DNA of 64,000 nucleotides from an uncultured Lachnospiraceae bacterium. GTDB lineage: Bacteria > Bacillota > Clostridia > Lachnospirales > Lachnospiraceae. The stretch is taken from assembly GCA_905233955.1 (NCBI GenBank), contig CAJOFQ010000004.1, positions 1 through 64,000 of the forward strand, read 5' to 3'. The position numbers and the translations under genes were made by a program. The notes beneath the pieces were generated by a model. It was not told where the DNA came from. It searched no databases and saw only the letters and a list, made by a program, of their open reading frames with translations. This document shows, in pieces, positions 1-7,147 of this stretch. The first letter of the stretch is position 1. Each line of letters starts with the position of its first letter.

Positions 1-387
1 GTTTTCCATATATAGCAAGATGCAAAGTAAGTTATGTTGATGGCGAAGTAAGCTTCTTGGAGTGTATTTTGCCACAATAGAAAATTATAAGAAATCATAT
101 TTTCCTCCTTGGTATTATGTTGGATTGGCGTTTAACATTATACCTAAAGAGGAGCGCCTTGGCTCGTTTTTCAATTTACACCATTATACACACACTATCC
201 TTATAGAATGGGTCACAGACCAAAAGCCGAGGATTTATCTGTTGAGGACGATACAAAAGAAAAATCGTGAGGTAGGGGCGTATTTTTTGGATAAGGGACG
301 AATAAAACAAGCCCCTGCTGCTTTTGTGAGTATATCAGGCAGCAGGGGTTTATTTATATCGGAGTTTTCGAAGTCGCTAAAATACAG
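1..387. other. No supported gene
   Basis: I see no convincing gene in this stretch. A 109-codon plus-strand frame (62-391) begins with GTG, has no ribosome binding site, runs through the hairpin at 312-348 and has an unremarkable composition, so I treat it as chance. A second short plus frame around 195-270 reads a polar tail that could be a decayed gene remnant, but nothing identifies it. The low-complexity, gene-poor character together with the toxin-antitoxin genes that follow suggests accessory DNA. Confidence 0.5.
312..348 (-). terminator. Bidirectional-type hairpin after the toxin-antitoxin genes
   Basis: A perfect 10-bp stem, CCCCTGCTGC at 312-321 and GCAGCAGGGG at 339-348, encloses a 17-nt loop. 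On the minus strand it lies about 40 bases past the antitoxin stop and is followed by CTTGTTTTATT; on the plus strand it is followed by TTTATTTATA. It fits an intrinsic terminator for the minus-strand toxin-antitoxin operon that could also stop plus-strand reading. Confidence 0.7.
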
Positions 388-579
388 TTAGTCCCAATTT
401 ATATCATTATGGTTGATGGTTTCACCTGCTGCATATTCAGCTTCAGATTCTTTGATGGCTTCAAGGTCATCAGGTGTGGCAATATCATCAGCGAAACGAA
501 TAGCGATTTGAAAGAGGAGTATTTGTTCCTGTTCGTCAAGAGTGTCTATTACATTCACTAATTGATTTCTTACTGTCAT
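388..579 (-). CDS. Putative antitoxin of a RelE/ParE-type module
   Basis: A 63-residue acidic protein. The N-terminal half (about residues 1-32) is predicted helical. The C-terminal half is strongly acidic (PDDLEAIKESEAEYAAGE), as is usual for the toxin-binding tail of type II antitoxins. The start codon overlaps the toxin stop by four bases (ATGA), so the pair is translationally coupled with the toxin first and the antitoxin second, a HigBA-like order. A terminator hairpin follows. The family cannot be named from sequence alone. The antitoxin role is inferred from position, size and charge. Confidence 0.6.
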   Translation of the reverse strand: MTVRNQLVNVIDTLDEQEQILLFQIAIRFADDIATPDDLEAIKESEAEYAAGETINHNDINWD

Positions 580-824
580 GGTTTAGCTCCTTTGTATATT
601 TTGCCCCTTGAGGCAATCTTGTCAATAAGTACAGTGTCAACACCTTTGTACGCAAATATTACACGCCAACTGCCAACACGAAGACGGAGACGGTTCGGAG
701 TGCCCTTCAACGGCTTGATATCCCCTGCTGGTATAGATTCTATAGCATCCTTTAAACGCTTTTTTGTTGAACTGTCTAATGAATGTATCGTTTTTACAGC
801 CCTTTTCGAGTAGATGATCTGCAT
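576..824 (-). CDS. RelE/ParE-family toxin
   Basis: An 82-residue basic protein with the compact RelE/ParE pattern: N-terminal strand (MQIIYSKRAVKTI), two helices with KKRLKDAIESIP, then a central LKG...RLRVGSWRVIFAYKG strand-turn-strand and a C-terminal VLIDKIASRGKIYKG. The RLRVG.WRVIF segment is the family hallmark. Members are mostly ribosome-dependent mRNA interferases (RelE) or gyrase poisons (ParE), and I cannot tell which this is. The ATG sits 3 nt after the stop of a broken upstream antitoxin-like gene (828-1011) and the stop overlaps the downstream antitoxin start. The length is normal and the reading frame looks intact. Confidence 0.8.
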   Translation of the reverse strand: MQIIYSKRAVKTIHSLDSSTKKRLKDAIESIPAGDIKPLKGTPNRLRLRVGSWRVIFAYKGVDTVLIDKIASRGKIYKGAKP

Positions 825-827
825 TTG

Positions 828-1011
828 TCATTCTCCCGACTTCATTCGGCGGTCAATAGCAGTTTTGATATAACCTTTACGGATTCACCTGCCGCCCCTG
901 CTGCGTTTTTAATTTCCTCATATTTGAACTTTTGAACATCTAAGGGGATGCGTTTTATGTTGTTTTTTTATATTTTATAGCAGCGTTTTTTGAAGATTCA
1001 TTATATGACAT
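828..1011 (-). pseudogene. Frameshifted ribbon-helix-helix (Arc-like) antitoxin remnant
   Basis: Reading the minus strand from the ATG at 1011, with GGGG five bases upstream, gives MSYNESSKNAAIKYKKT, then a stop. Shifting frame once near 958 gives IKRIPLDVQKFKYEEIKNAA. Shifting again near 870 gives GYIKTAIDRRMKSGE and TGA at 828. Joined, this is a coherent protein of about 61 residues typical of small clostridial Arc/MetJ-like DNA-binding antitoxins. Two separate one-base deletions are needed, so it is either a decayed gene or carries sequencing errors. It is immediately upstream of the toxin and was probably the first gene of the same operon. Confidence 0.72.
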
Positions 1012-1080
1012 ATTTACCCCACCCTAATGATTGAAGGCGATCAGATATAGAGCTTATCTACGGTTCCTTAAGTACTACAT

Positions 1081-2097
1081 CTAAAATGTAATTCTTTTTT
1101 GACCAAAGGGTACTACGCCATCCACAGCTTTTTTTGCGTCAATAGTGACATCATCATGATCAAGGTCTATAAGCTTATAGCGATTGTTACCCATACCCAT
1201 TTCTTTCATGTATGAGAGCTGACGATGTCCATGACGGGTCTCAATACGCTCCACCAAATCATGATGTTCATCTTCAAGCATTGCATAAACCATATCAATA
1301 CTTGCCTGATCGGCTGCCAAAATATCCAGTGACGCTACGATACCCACATCCGGGGTTACAACCGGAGCAGCGGATACACCTTCACAATCACATGAAACTG
1401 ACATGTTTCTCATAACATTTATAAATGAGATATGGTCTTGGAAGTAATCAACAGTTGCTTTTGTGGATTCTGTAATGCGTTCCATAAGCTCTTCTTCATC
1501 GATAGACCACTTATTGCTGGAACCTTCGGTAGTATGTATCCATTTCTTGCCAATGCGTCCGTCAGCGAAGCCTATGCCTATGTTCTTATTGGAGCCGCCA
1601 AATCCGCCCATTGCATGTCCCTTAAAATGTGTCAGGATCAAAAGAGAGTCATAATTAGTCATATGGGATCCGCAGGACATCTCCTGCATCCACTTTCCGC
1701 CTTTGATGGGAAGATTGAATGTTCCCTCTTCATCCATAATATCTACAGGGCAAAATGTCCATCCATTTACTTCCAGAGTCTTTCTGTGCTGTTCGGTGGT
1801 ATATCTGTCACCTTCATAATATGTGTTTGTCTCTACAATAGCTGCACCATTTAAAGTGGACTCTGTTTCAATTAATTCCTTCACCCATGGACGAGGTATG
1901 ATATTGGGGCCGTTTTGTTCACCGGTATGCAGCTTAATTCCTACCTTGCCTGTGATTGGTGCGCTGACTTTTTCGTAGATTTTTTTAAGACCCTCTGCTG
2001 ATAAATCTCTTGTAAAATATACAATTGATTCATCACCTGTTCGCTCATCATAAGGTACATATCTGTTGCCTCCGGTTCCGGGCTTGATAGTTGCCAT
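1081..2097 (-). CDS. DUF362 domain-containing protein
   Basis: A 338-residue soluble protein matching the DUF362 family, often described as uncharacterised iron-sulfur centre proteins. Recognisable stretches include the N-terminal VGIKLHTGEQNGPNIIPRP, the central LTHFKGHAMGGFGGSNKNIG and the C-terminal VGIVASLDILAADQAS. Cysteines occur singly or as SCDC, and there is no obvious appended ferredoxin domain. AGGAGG lies about 8 bases before the ATG. The upstream zinc-ribbon gene is on the same strand but a hairpin repeat lies in the 67-base gap, so the two may not be fully co-transcribed. The biochemical role is unknown. Confidence 0.8.
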   Translation of the reverse strand: MATIKPGTGGNRYVPYDERTGDESIVYFTRDLSAEGLKKIYEKVSAPITGKVGIKLHTGEQNGPNIIPRPWVKELIETESTLNGAAIVETNTYYEGDRYTTEQHRKTLEVNGWTFCPVDIMDEEGTFNLPIKGGKWMQEMSCGSHMTNYDSLLILTHFKGHAMGGFGGSNKNIGIGFADGRIGKKWIHTTEGSSNKWSIDEEELMERITESTKATVDYFQDHISFINVMRNMSVSCDCEGVSAAPVVTPDVGIVASLDILAADQASIDMVYAMLEDEHHDLVERIETRHGHRQLSYMKEMGMGNNRYKLIDLDHDDVTIDAKKAVDGVVPFGQKRITF

Positions 2098-2120
2098 GTC
2101 TCACATTCCTCCTTTCAGAA

Positions 2121-2168
2121 TTAATATGATACAAGGGTCAAAAGGTATTTTGACCCTCATATCATTAA
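2121..2168. repeat. GGGTCAAAAGGT hairpin repeat, copy A
   Basis: A perfect 10-bp stem, AGGGTCAAAA at 2134-2143 and TTTTGACCCT at 2148-2157, has a GGTA loop and is flanked by AATATGAT and ATATCATTAAT. Nearly the same sequence occurs at 4386-4433, and a half copy at 11634-11648. This copy lies just beyond the stop of the zinc-ribbon gene on the minus strand. It could act as a hairpin terminator or mRNA 3' end, although no clear U-tract follows. Confidence 0.7.
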
Positions 2169-2806
2169 TATTTTCTCCCCATAGGTTTGAAGCTGCTTGC
2201 AATCCTCTCATTGCGTTTTTTGAGGAATCGCATTTCTCCGGCATCTTTTTCACCATAAGGAGAATCTCCAACATCTTCTACATAGTATCCTTTCATTTTT
2301 GCGCCGTCGGTTCTGGCGCATTTCGGACATATTCGGCCATATCTGATATCCGCACCGCACATTTCGCATCGCAAATATCCTTCAGGACCCTTCACGATTT
2401 CCAACTTGCCGGTTCGAAGGTAATTATCCGCAATCTCACGGGACACACCTGTTGCAGCCTCAATCTCCAATGCAGTGGCAGGACCATGCTGATCTATAAA
2501 AGCCCGGATTTTTGCATATTCGTCTAAAAACTTATACTTGCAATTTGGGCATTGGTATTCTCCTAAAGACATGTACTGCATTTTTGAGTGGCATTTCGGG
2601 CATACTCTGCTGTTTTGCTTGATGGTTTCAAAGTTCATCTTGTTGATATTTATAGCAAGCTTGTCCCAGGGATCACCATTATTTGAATAATTGGTCTGCT
2701 CAGAAGAATCAGGCCCTTTGGTGTCCGGAATATTAAGGCTTCTGTTATTTTGTTTTTGATTCATATGACCATTTACACCGTTAAATCTGGAATTGTAGTT
2801 CTTCAT
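2165..2806 (-). CDS. Zinc-ribbon / winged-helix-like protein (paralogue 1)
   Basis: A 213-residue protein starting at ATG 2806 (GGGGAT before it). An in-frame extension to 2926 exists but would cross the promoter. The first 65 residues are polar and probably disordered. Then come a four-cysteine zinc ribbon (CPKC...CPNC), a helix-turn-helix-like segment (ATALEIEAATGVSREIADNYL) and a second ribbon (CEMCG...CPKC). The same ribbon-helix-ribbon plan is found in the genes at 10055-10501 and 10522-10797. It resembles the zinc-ribbon proteins found in flagellar operons of Firmicutes (TIGR03826-like). A regulatory or RNA/DNA-binding role is inferred. It is transcribed divergently from manA. Confidence 0.7.
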   Translation of the reverse strand: MKNYNSRFNGVNGHMNQKQNNRSLNIPDTKGPDSSEQTNYSNNGDPWDKLAININKMNFETIKQNSRVCPKCHSKMQYMSLGEYQCPNCKYKFLDEYAKIRAFIDQHGPATALEIEAATGVSREIADNYLRTGKLEIVKGPEGYLRCEMCGADIRYGRICPKCARTDGAKMKGYYVEDVGDSPYGEKDAGEMRFLKKRNERIASSFKPMGRKY

Positions 2807-2845
2807 ATAGATCCCCTGTATGATGGATACATTGTTGTGGGCATA

Positions 2846-2874
2846 AGTATAACATATCACATTTGATATGTCAT
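2846..2874 (-). promoter_or_regulatory. Sigma-A promoter of the zinc-ribbon gene
   Basis: On the minus strand ATGACA (2869-2874) is followed 17 bases later by TATACT (2846-2851), with TG one base before the -10 (extended -10). It is about 40 bases upstream of the ATG at 2806. The spacer is almost completely filled by the inverted repeat at 2853-2870. Confidence 0.7.
2853..2870. promoter_or_regulatory. Palindromic operator candidate between divergent genes
   Basis: A perfect 7-bp inverted repeat, CATATCA-N4-TGATATG, sits between the -35 and -10 of the minus-strand promoter and overlaps the possible manA -35 (TTGATA, 2863-2868). A dimeric repressor bound here would block both directions. The zinc-ribbon protein encoded next to it is one possible binder, but that is only an inference. 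Confidence 0.55.
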
Positions 2875-2890
2875 CAAGCAGATATATATG
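2863..2890 (+). promoter_or_regulatory. Possible manA promoter
   Basis: TTGATA (2863-2868) and TATATG (2885-2890) are 16 bases apart. TACAAT at 2892-2897 is an alternative -10 without a good -35. The site overlaps the palindrome at 2853-2870. Confidence 0.35.
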
Positions 2891-2929
2891 GTACAATGTA
2901 CTACAAACAGTTTTGAAAAGGAGCATCTA

Positions 2930-3865
2930 ATGGCAATCGTAAAACTTGAACCCGCTAAGAAATCAGCAATCTGGGGTGGCCGTAAGCTGATTGAAGAATT
3001 TGGAAAGAAATTCAATGGAGAAAATCTTGCAGAGACCTGGGAATTATCAGCTCATCCTGACGGTCCCAGTGTTATTGCCTCAGGCGATGACGCCGGATTG
3101 ACCTTGCCTGAGTACATCGAAAAGCATGGAAAGGGTATACTTGGCTCTAATTGTGAAAGATTTGAAGAATTTCCAATACTGATCAAGCTGATTGATGCAA
3201 AGGGTGATCTGTCTGTACAGGTTCACCCTGATAACGCCTATGCAGGAGTGCACGAGAACCAATATGGTAAGACTGAGATGTGGTATGTTGTTGATGCGGA
3301 GCCGGGTGCAAGATTGTGTTATGGCTGCAGCCGCGATGTAACAAAAGAAGAGTTCCGTAAACACATTGAAGAAGAAACTTTGGATGAGGTGATGAATATG
3401 GTTCTGGTCAAGCCAGGGGATGTATTCTTTATTGCTTCAGGAACTATTCATGCAATTGGCGGAGGAATAGTAATAGCGGAGATACAGCAGAATTCCAATG
3501 TTACATACCGCGTTTATGACTATGGACGAGTTGGTGCTGATGGCAAACAGCGCGAGCTGCATATTGATAAGGCACTTGATGTTGCTAAGCTTTCATTGCC
3601 TAAGACAGATTATGATTTTGGTGAGCATATAGGTCTTTGTGATTGCTTTGAGGTTGATCTACATAAAATTGACGGAAATAAATTGACTGCAATTGCAGCA
3701 CCGGACAGCTTTGTTTCGATCCTGGTAACAGATGGCGAAGGAACTGTAGGCAGTAATGAAGATAGTATATCTGTAAGCAAGGGCGATAGTGTCCTGATAA
3801 CTGCAGGCAGCGGAGAATTCTCTATTGAGGGACATTTGACTGTTATTAAGACAGTTGTGCCATAA
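2930..3865 (+). CDS. manA: Mannose-6-phosphate isomerase, class I
   Basis: A 311-residue cupin enzyme that interconverts mannose 6-phosphate and fructose 6-phosphate in the cytoplasm, feeding mannose use or GDP-mannose synthesis. Family landmarks are IWGGRKL near the N-terminus, ETWELSAHPDGPS, LSVQVHPDNAYA, GKTEMWYV, VFFIASGTIHAIGGG and YRVYDYGR. The zinc ligands are expected in VHPD, KTEMW and GTIHAI, and all are present. The length matches the short bacterial form. AAGGAG at 2918-2923 selects ATG 2930 over an in-frame upstream ATG at 2888. It stands alone, divergent from the zinc-ribbon gene. Confidence 0.93.
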   Translation: MAIVKLEPAKKSAIWGGRKLIEEFGKKFNGENLAETWELSAHPDGPSVIASGDDAGLTLPEYIEKHGKGILGSNCERFEEFPILIKLIDAKGDLSVQVHPDNAYAGVHENQYGKTEMWYVVDAEPGARLCYGCSRDVTKEEFRKHIEEETLDEVMNMVLVKPGDVFFIASGTIHAIGGGIVIAEIQQNSNVTYRVYDYGRVGADGKQRELHIDKALDVAKLSLPKTDYDFGEHIGLCDCFEVDLHKIDGNKLTAIAAPDSFVSILVTDGEGTVGSNEDSISVSKGDSVLITAGSGEFSIEGHLTVIKTVVP

Positions 3866-3976
3866 CAGAAATACTATATTTGCAGCATCATAACATTTTC
3901 TTAACAAAAAATTAAAAAAAGAGGTTCAGGAATTGAAAATGTCGTCCGATATATTCTGTGTAAAGATTAAAGGGGG

Positions 3977-4007
3977 CATAAGAAAAGCACTGTCGACAGT
4001 TCTTATG
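3977..4007. repeat. Interrupted palindrome upstream of a small membrane gene
   Basis: CATAAGA and TCTTATG form the outer arms (3977-3983, 4001-4007), and a perfect 12-bp palindrome ACTGTCGACAGT (3989-4000) forms the centre. The arms are separated on the left by an extra AAAGC. It lies 37 bases before the start of the gene at 4045, in the 179-base gap after manA. It has no U-tract, so an operator or an mRNA leader hairpin fits better than a terminator. Confidence 0.45.
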
Positions 4008-4044
4008 AAATGATCTTACAGAATATTTCAGAGGAGAAAATACA

Positions 4045-4332
4045 ATGGCATTTAATAATATACCTGAATCAAAGAATGATAAGCGCAGTGTTTCAAAGGA
4101 CATTTCCAATGTGGACTGGATCGGCATGAATATTTGCTGGTACACAACAGTAATAACATATGTTTTACTTTTGGGAAGCTTGTTCCTTTCAACTTTTTCT
4201 TCAATCAATATCATAAAAGATCATAAATCTTATATGATATGTGCGTTGATAATGTTTTTCAGCATTCTCGGTGTGATTTTCTTCTACAGAAGAATCAAGA
4301 ACGATATGTCCGCTGTTGGTGCTTTGGATTAA
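4045..4332 (+). CDS. Small two-helix membrane protein, unknown
   Basis: A 95-residue protein I do not recognise. About 28 polar residues (SKNDKRSVSKDISNVDWIG) precede two hydrophobic segments, roughly residues 33-52 (YTTVITYVLLLGSLFL) and 64-82 (MICALIMFFSILGVIFFYR). The tail is short and charged. The ATG is preceded by GAGGAGA at 7-8 bases and the gene ends just before a strong terminator, which supports it being real. It appears to be a single-gene unit with the palindrome at 3977-4007 in its leader. Confidence 0.65.
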   Translation: MAFNNIPESKNDKRSVSKDISNVDWIGMNICWYTTVITYVLLLGSLFLSTFSSINIIKDHKSYMICALIMFFSILGVIFFYRRIKNDMSAVGALD

Positions 4333-4341
4333 GATAATAAG

Positions 4342-4367
4342 ACCGGGGTATTGAACCCCGGTTTTTC
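4342..4367 (+). terminator. Intrinsic terminator
   Basis: The ACCGGGGT stem (4342-4349) pairs with ACCCCGGT (4355-4362) around a 5-nt loop and is followed by TTTTCTAT. It lies 10 bases after the stop of the small membrane protein gene. Confidence 0.9.
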
Positions 4368-4385
4368 TATTATAGAAGTCTAATT

Positions 4386-4433
4386 GATAATATGATGCGA
4401 GGGTCAAAAGGTATTTTGCCCCTCATTAATGAT
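4386..4433. repeat. GGGTCAAAAGGT hairpin repeat, copy B
   Basis: This is about 85% identical to copy A at 2121-2168: TATGATGCGAGGGTCAAAAG followed by GTATTTTGCCCCTCATTAAT. The stem has one mismatch compared with copy A. The minus-strand gene at 4404-4673 ends inside it: its last six codons and TGA stop (QNTF*) are read from the repeat. Confidence 0.7.
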
Positions 4434-4673
4434 ATCATCTATCGCTTTTGCCAATTGATCAGCACATGAAGTACCGCGGCCTTTACAGTCATTGCCGCGA
4501 AGTACATCGGCTGCATGTCTGGCATCCTGTCCCTCCAGCAACCTGCCAATAGCTTTAAGATTGCCGTCACAGCCTCCTGTAAATGAAAGGTTGTGAATCC
4601 TGTGTTCGGAATCCAGATCGAAATTGATATTGACTGAACATACTCCTGATGGTTTGTAATTATAATTCGTCAT
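4404..4673 (-). CDS. TSCPD domain-containing protein (TIGR03905 type)
   Basis: An 89-residue protein of the small TSCPD family. It has an N-terminal strand pair (YNYKPSGVCSVNINFDLD), a FTGGCDGNLKAIGRLLEG segment and the signature GTSCADQLAKAID near the C-terminus, with several conserved cysteines that may bind metal. A related domain occurs at the end of vitamin B12-dependent ribonucleotide reductases, but the function of the stand-alone form is unknown. AAGGAGC precedes the ATG. A TATAAT box on the minus strand at 4712-4717 is a possible -10 without a good -35. The C-terminal residues are encoded by repeat copy B. Confidence 0.85.
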   Translation of the reverse strand: MTNYNYKPSGVCSVNINFDLDSEHRIHNLSFTGGCDGNLKAIGRLLEGQDARHAADVLRGNDCKGRGTSCADQLAKAIDDIINEGQNTF

Positions 4674-4855
4674 ATGGCAGCTCCTTTTTTCAATTCTAAT
4701 TAAATCACTTTATTATATACTCGCAACCGAATTATTCTGTCGCATATGATTCGCTGACACGGTATATGTAGTTAAAACAGTATATCTTTGAACCTGTTCC
4801 CTGTCAACACATAATACCGGTTGCTAAAAAGATATGCAATGCGGACTTGAATTCC

Positions 4856-4884
4856 TTGAAACGAGCAGATTCTGATGTTATACT
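4856..4884 (+). promoter_or_regulatory. Sigma-A promoter for the DUF975 gene
   Basis: TTGAAA (4856-4861) and TATACT (4879-4884) are 17 bases apart with an extended TGT before the -10. The ATG is at 4957. A weaker second candidate is TTGAAC (4788-4793) with TAATAC (4812-4817), 18 bases apart. The rest of the gap from 4674 holds nothing else I can name. Confidence 0.75.
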
Positions 4885-4956
4885 TTCGATGCTGGCAGAA
4901 TGCAAAACGATTAAGATTATGTGGAATCCAAATATAAGCTTTTATAAGGAGGATAT

Positions 4957-5673
4957 ATGTGGAGCAGAAGTGATATAAAAGCAAGGGGAAAAGCGAGCTT
5001 CAAAGCCAATTATTTCAACTGTGTTGTAGTTTCTTTGCTTTTAACTATGATAATTGGAAGCGGCTATACAGTAGTCAACAATTCCGCTCTTACAAATATG
5101 GAGGAGCAGCTTAATTCAATGAATATGGATCAGACCCAGGCGATGATTCTGCTTATGGGGGCACTGAGCGCTGTGGGAACGGTAGCCGCAATTTTTAAAA
5201 TTATTGATATACTGATTTTGAATCCGCTGGAGGTAGGATGTCAGTATTTCTTTCTTCAAAATACCAGGGAGCCGGTATCAATTGGTGCAATAGGACGGGC
5301 CTTTTCACCTGGTTGGATCAATAATGTGGTGGCTTTGCTTTTGAGAGATATATTTTTGGCATTTTGGTTTTTTCTGTTTATTATTCCCGGTTTTGTAAAA
5401 CGGTATTCTTATCGCATGGTTCCTTTTATTATCGCAGAGTACCCTCAAATGAGCGCAACAGAAGCTATTACCCGTTCCAGGCAGCTAATGGATGGTCACA
5501 AATGGAATACTTTTGTGATGGATTTGTCTTTTCTGGGATGGGATTTTCTGACGGCCATTACCTTCGGGATTGCAGGAATATTTTGGACGCAGCCATATAA
5601 GTTTAATGCTTACGCTCAGTTATACCTTGAACTAAAGGAATTATCGAATATACCGGATGGCACTCGTATTTGA
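4957..5673 (+). CDS. DUF975 family integral membrane protein
   Basis: A 238-residue multi-pass membrane protein of the DUF975 family, common in Lachnospiraceae and other Firmicutes. The N-terminal motif RSDIKARGKASFKANY is typical. Hydrophobic segments lie at about residues 22-40, 65-90, 125-150 and 185-215. The loop after the third, with YSYRMVPFIIAEYP and AITRSRQLMDGHKW, is the most conserved part of the family. The start is fixed by AAGGAGG 8 bases upstream. No function is established; it is monocistronic here, since a new promoter starts inside its stop codon. Confidence 0.85.
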   Translation: MWSRSDIKARGKASFKANYFNCVVVSLLLTMIIGSGYTVVNNSALTNMEEQLNSMNMDQTQAMILLMGALSAVGTVAAIFKIIDILILNPLEVGCQYFFLQNTREPVSIGAIGRAFSPGWINNVVALLLRDIFLAFWFFLFIIPGFVKRYSYRMVPFIIAEYPQMSATEAITRSRQLMDGHKWNTFVMDLSFLGWDFLTAITFGIAGIFWTQPYKFNAYAQLYLELKELSNIPDGTRI

Positions 5674-5699
5674 CACAAAACTATAGTGGATGATATAAT
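5669..5699 (+). promoter_or_regulatory. Promoter for the acetyltransferase / ABC transporter genes
   Basis: Consensus TTGACA (5669-5674) and TATAAT (5694-5699) are separated by 19 bases. The -35 overlaps the stop codon of the DUF975 gene. The long spacer could make the promoter weak or activator-dependent. The likely start point is near 5706, about 40 bases before ATG 5748. Confidence 0.65.
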
Positions 5700-5747
5700 T
5701 GCTAGACGCAATGCCAATTGTTTAATTTGTAGACAGGTCTTAATGAT

Positions 5748-6239
5748 ATGTATTATCGAATACTAGAGAATCAGGATCTGATAGGTATCAGGGTTCTGAC
5801 AAACACAGTATTGAAGTCACTTGATAACCGGGCGTGGTGGATGCCGGTTTTATCTGATGAGAGGCATTACTTTGATCATACTTGGACAGTTCTGGAGGGA
5901 TGCTTTTTAAATGATGGAACCATGGTTGCCATGTCTGGGCTTTTTATGAGTCCGGAGGAATGTGCCGAACATGCTCTTGAAGCTGAGCTGGATCCGGTTA
6001 CTACCGCTGAGTTGTCCAGGTGTATGGTACTCTATCCGTTCAGGGGCAGGAATATTATGCTGCGCCTTAATACGGATTTAATAGATTATGCCAAGATGTA
6101 TGTCAAAAAAGACCTGATTGCAGCAGTTCATCCATCTAACGCGGGTATGATCCAATCACTTATCAGTCTTGGGATGAAGCCTGACCGGACTATGGATGAC
6201 GGACGGCAGAGGTACACGATCTATAGAATGAAGCTATAG
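5748..6239 (+). CDS. GNAT-like acetyltransferase, putative
   Basis: A 163-residue protein with the general layout of a GNAT N-acetyltransferase. ELSRCMVLYPFRGRNIMLRL around residues 88-107 resembles the acetyl-CoA loop region, and IAAVHPSNAGMIQSLISLGM (about 124-143) resembles the late helix in which co-ordinated N-x-x-S/G-x-x-L-I patterns occur in this superfamily. The RxxGxG/A loop is not clean, so activity is uncertain. The ribosome binding site is weak (AGGTCT). It is 19 bases upstream of the amino acid ABC transporter and probably shares its transcript. The substrate is unknown. Confidence 0.5.
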   Translation: MYYRILENQDLIGIRVLTNTVLKSLDNRAWWMPVLSDERHYFDHTWTVLEGCFLNDGTMVAMSGLFMSPEECAEHALEAELDPVTTAELSRCMVLYPFRGRNIMLRLNTDLIDYAKMYVKKDLIAAVHPSNAGMIQSLISLGMKPDRTMDDGRQRYTIYRMKL

Positions 6240-6258
6240 ATTTCAAAAGGAGGATGAG

Positions 6259-7131
6259 ATGAAAAAGAAAATCGTTTCAATGGTGATGATGGCATGTATG
6301 ACGCTTTCCTTAGCCGCCTGCGGAGGAAGTACAAGCGGCACACAGGAGGACGCTTCAGAAGAGAGCGGTCTTGAGATTGAGGAAAGTGATACTGCTGAGA
6401 CTGCGGAGGATGGGGATTCATCAGAAAGTGATGTGGACTATATTAAGGGCAAGGGTTCCCTGGTAGTAGGTATCACTGATTTTGAACCGATGGATTACAA
6501 GGATGACTCAGGCGAGTGGATTGGCTTTGATGCTGATATAGCCAAAAAAGTGGGCGAAGATCTTGGAGTGGATGTAGAATTTGTCGAAATAGACTGGGAC
6601 AATAAGATCTTAGAGCTTGAGAATAAGAGCATAGACTGTGTTTGGAATGGCATGACTCTTACTGATGAAGTTAAAAATGCCATGGAGTGTACTAATGCAT
6701 ATTGCAATAATGCCCAGGTAGTGGTATTGCCGGCAGATAAGGCCGATCAATATGCTGACATTGAGAGCATGAAGGATTTGACATTTGCTGTAGAAGCCGG
6801 TTCAGCGGGAGAGGCTGCGGCTGAGGAGAATGGTCTTTCATACACATCTCTTACACAGCAGTCAGATACTCTGATGGAGGTATCTGCGGGAACCTCTGAT
6901 GCCAGTATAATTGATCTTTTGATGGCTGGCGCTATGATAGGTGAGGGCACCAGTTATCCTGATCTTACACATGTTTTAGAGCTTACTACTGAAGAATATG
7001 GTATAGGATGCCGTAAGGGTTCTGATCTGGCAGCTTACATTAATGACGAGCTGAAGAAATTCCAGGATGATGGAAGTCTTGAGGAAGTTGCAGAAGAGTA
7101 TGGAGTTCAGGACGCTCTGGTAACACAGTAG
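6259..7131 (+). CDS. Amino acid ABC transporter, substrate-binding lipoprotein
   Basis: A 290-residue extracellular solute-binding protein of family 3. The signal peptide ends in a lipobox (SLAAC, Cys21), so the mature protein should be lipid-anchored. An acidic Ser/Glu linker (about 25-55) precedes the binding domain, which begins KGKGSLVVGITDFEPMDYKD and contains WIGFDADIAKKV and the hinge CTNAYCNNAQVVVLP. Family 3 proteins bind polar amino acids; the exact ligand (for example glutamine, cystine or arginine) cannot be told. AAAGGAGG precedes the ATG. The permease and ATPase genes follow directly. Confidence 0.92.
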   Translation: MKKKIVSMVMMACMTLSLAACGGSTSGTQEDASEESGLEIEESDTAETAEDGDSSESDVDYIKGKGSLVVGITDFEPMDYKDDSGEWIGFDADIAKKVGEDLGVDVEFVEIDWDNKILELENKSIDCVWNGMTLTDEVKNAMECTNAYCNNAQVVVLPADKADQYADIESMKDLTFAVEAGSAGEAAAEENGLSYTSLTQQSDTLMEVSAGTSDASIIDLLMAGAMIGEGTSYPDLTHVLELTTEEYGIGCRKGSDLAAYINDELKKFQDDGSLEEVAEEYGVQDALVTQ

Positions 7132-7147
7132 TTTTAGGACTTATCTT

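Noticed and set aside
62..391. 109-codon frame on the plus strand
   Set aside because: It begins with GTG without a ribosome binding site, runs through the terminator hairpin, and has no recognisable motif.
1432..1854. 140-codon frame opposite the DUF362 gene
   Set aside because: It is the antisense shadow of a clear coding region, with cysteine-rich low-quality composition.
4772..4984. 70-codon minus-strand frame in the gap before the DUF975 gene
   Set aside because: It overlaps the promoter and ribosome binding site of the DUF975 gene and has no ribosome binding site of its own.
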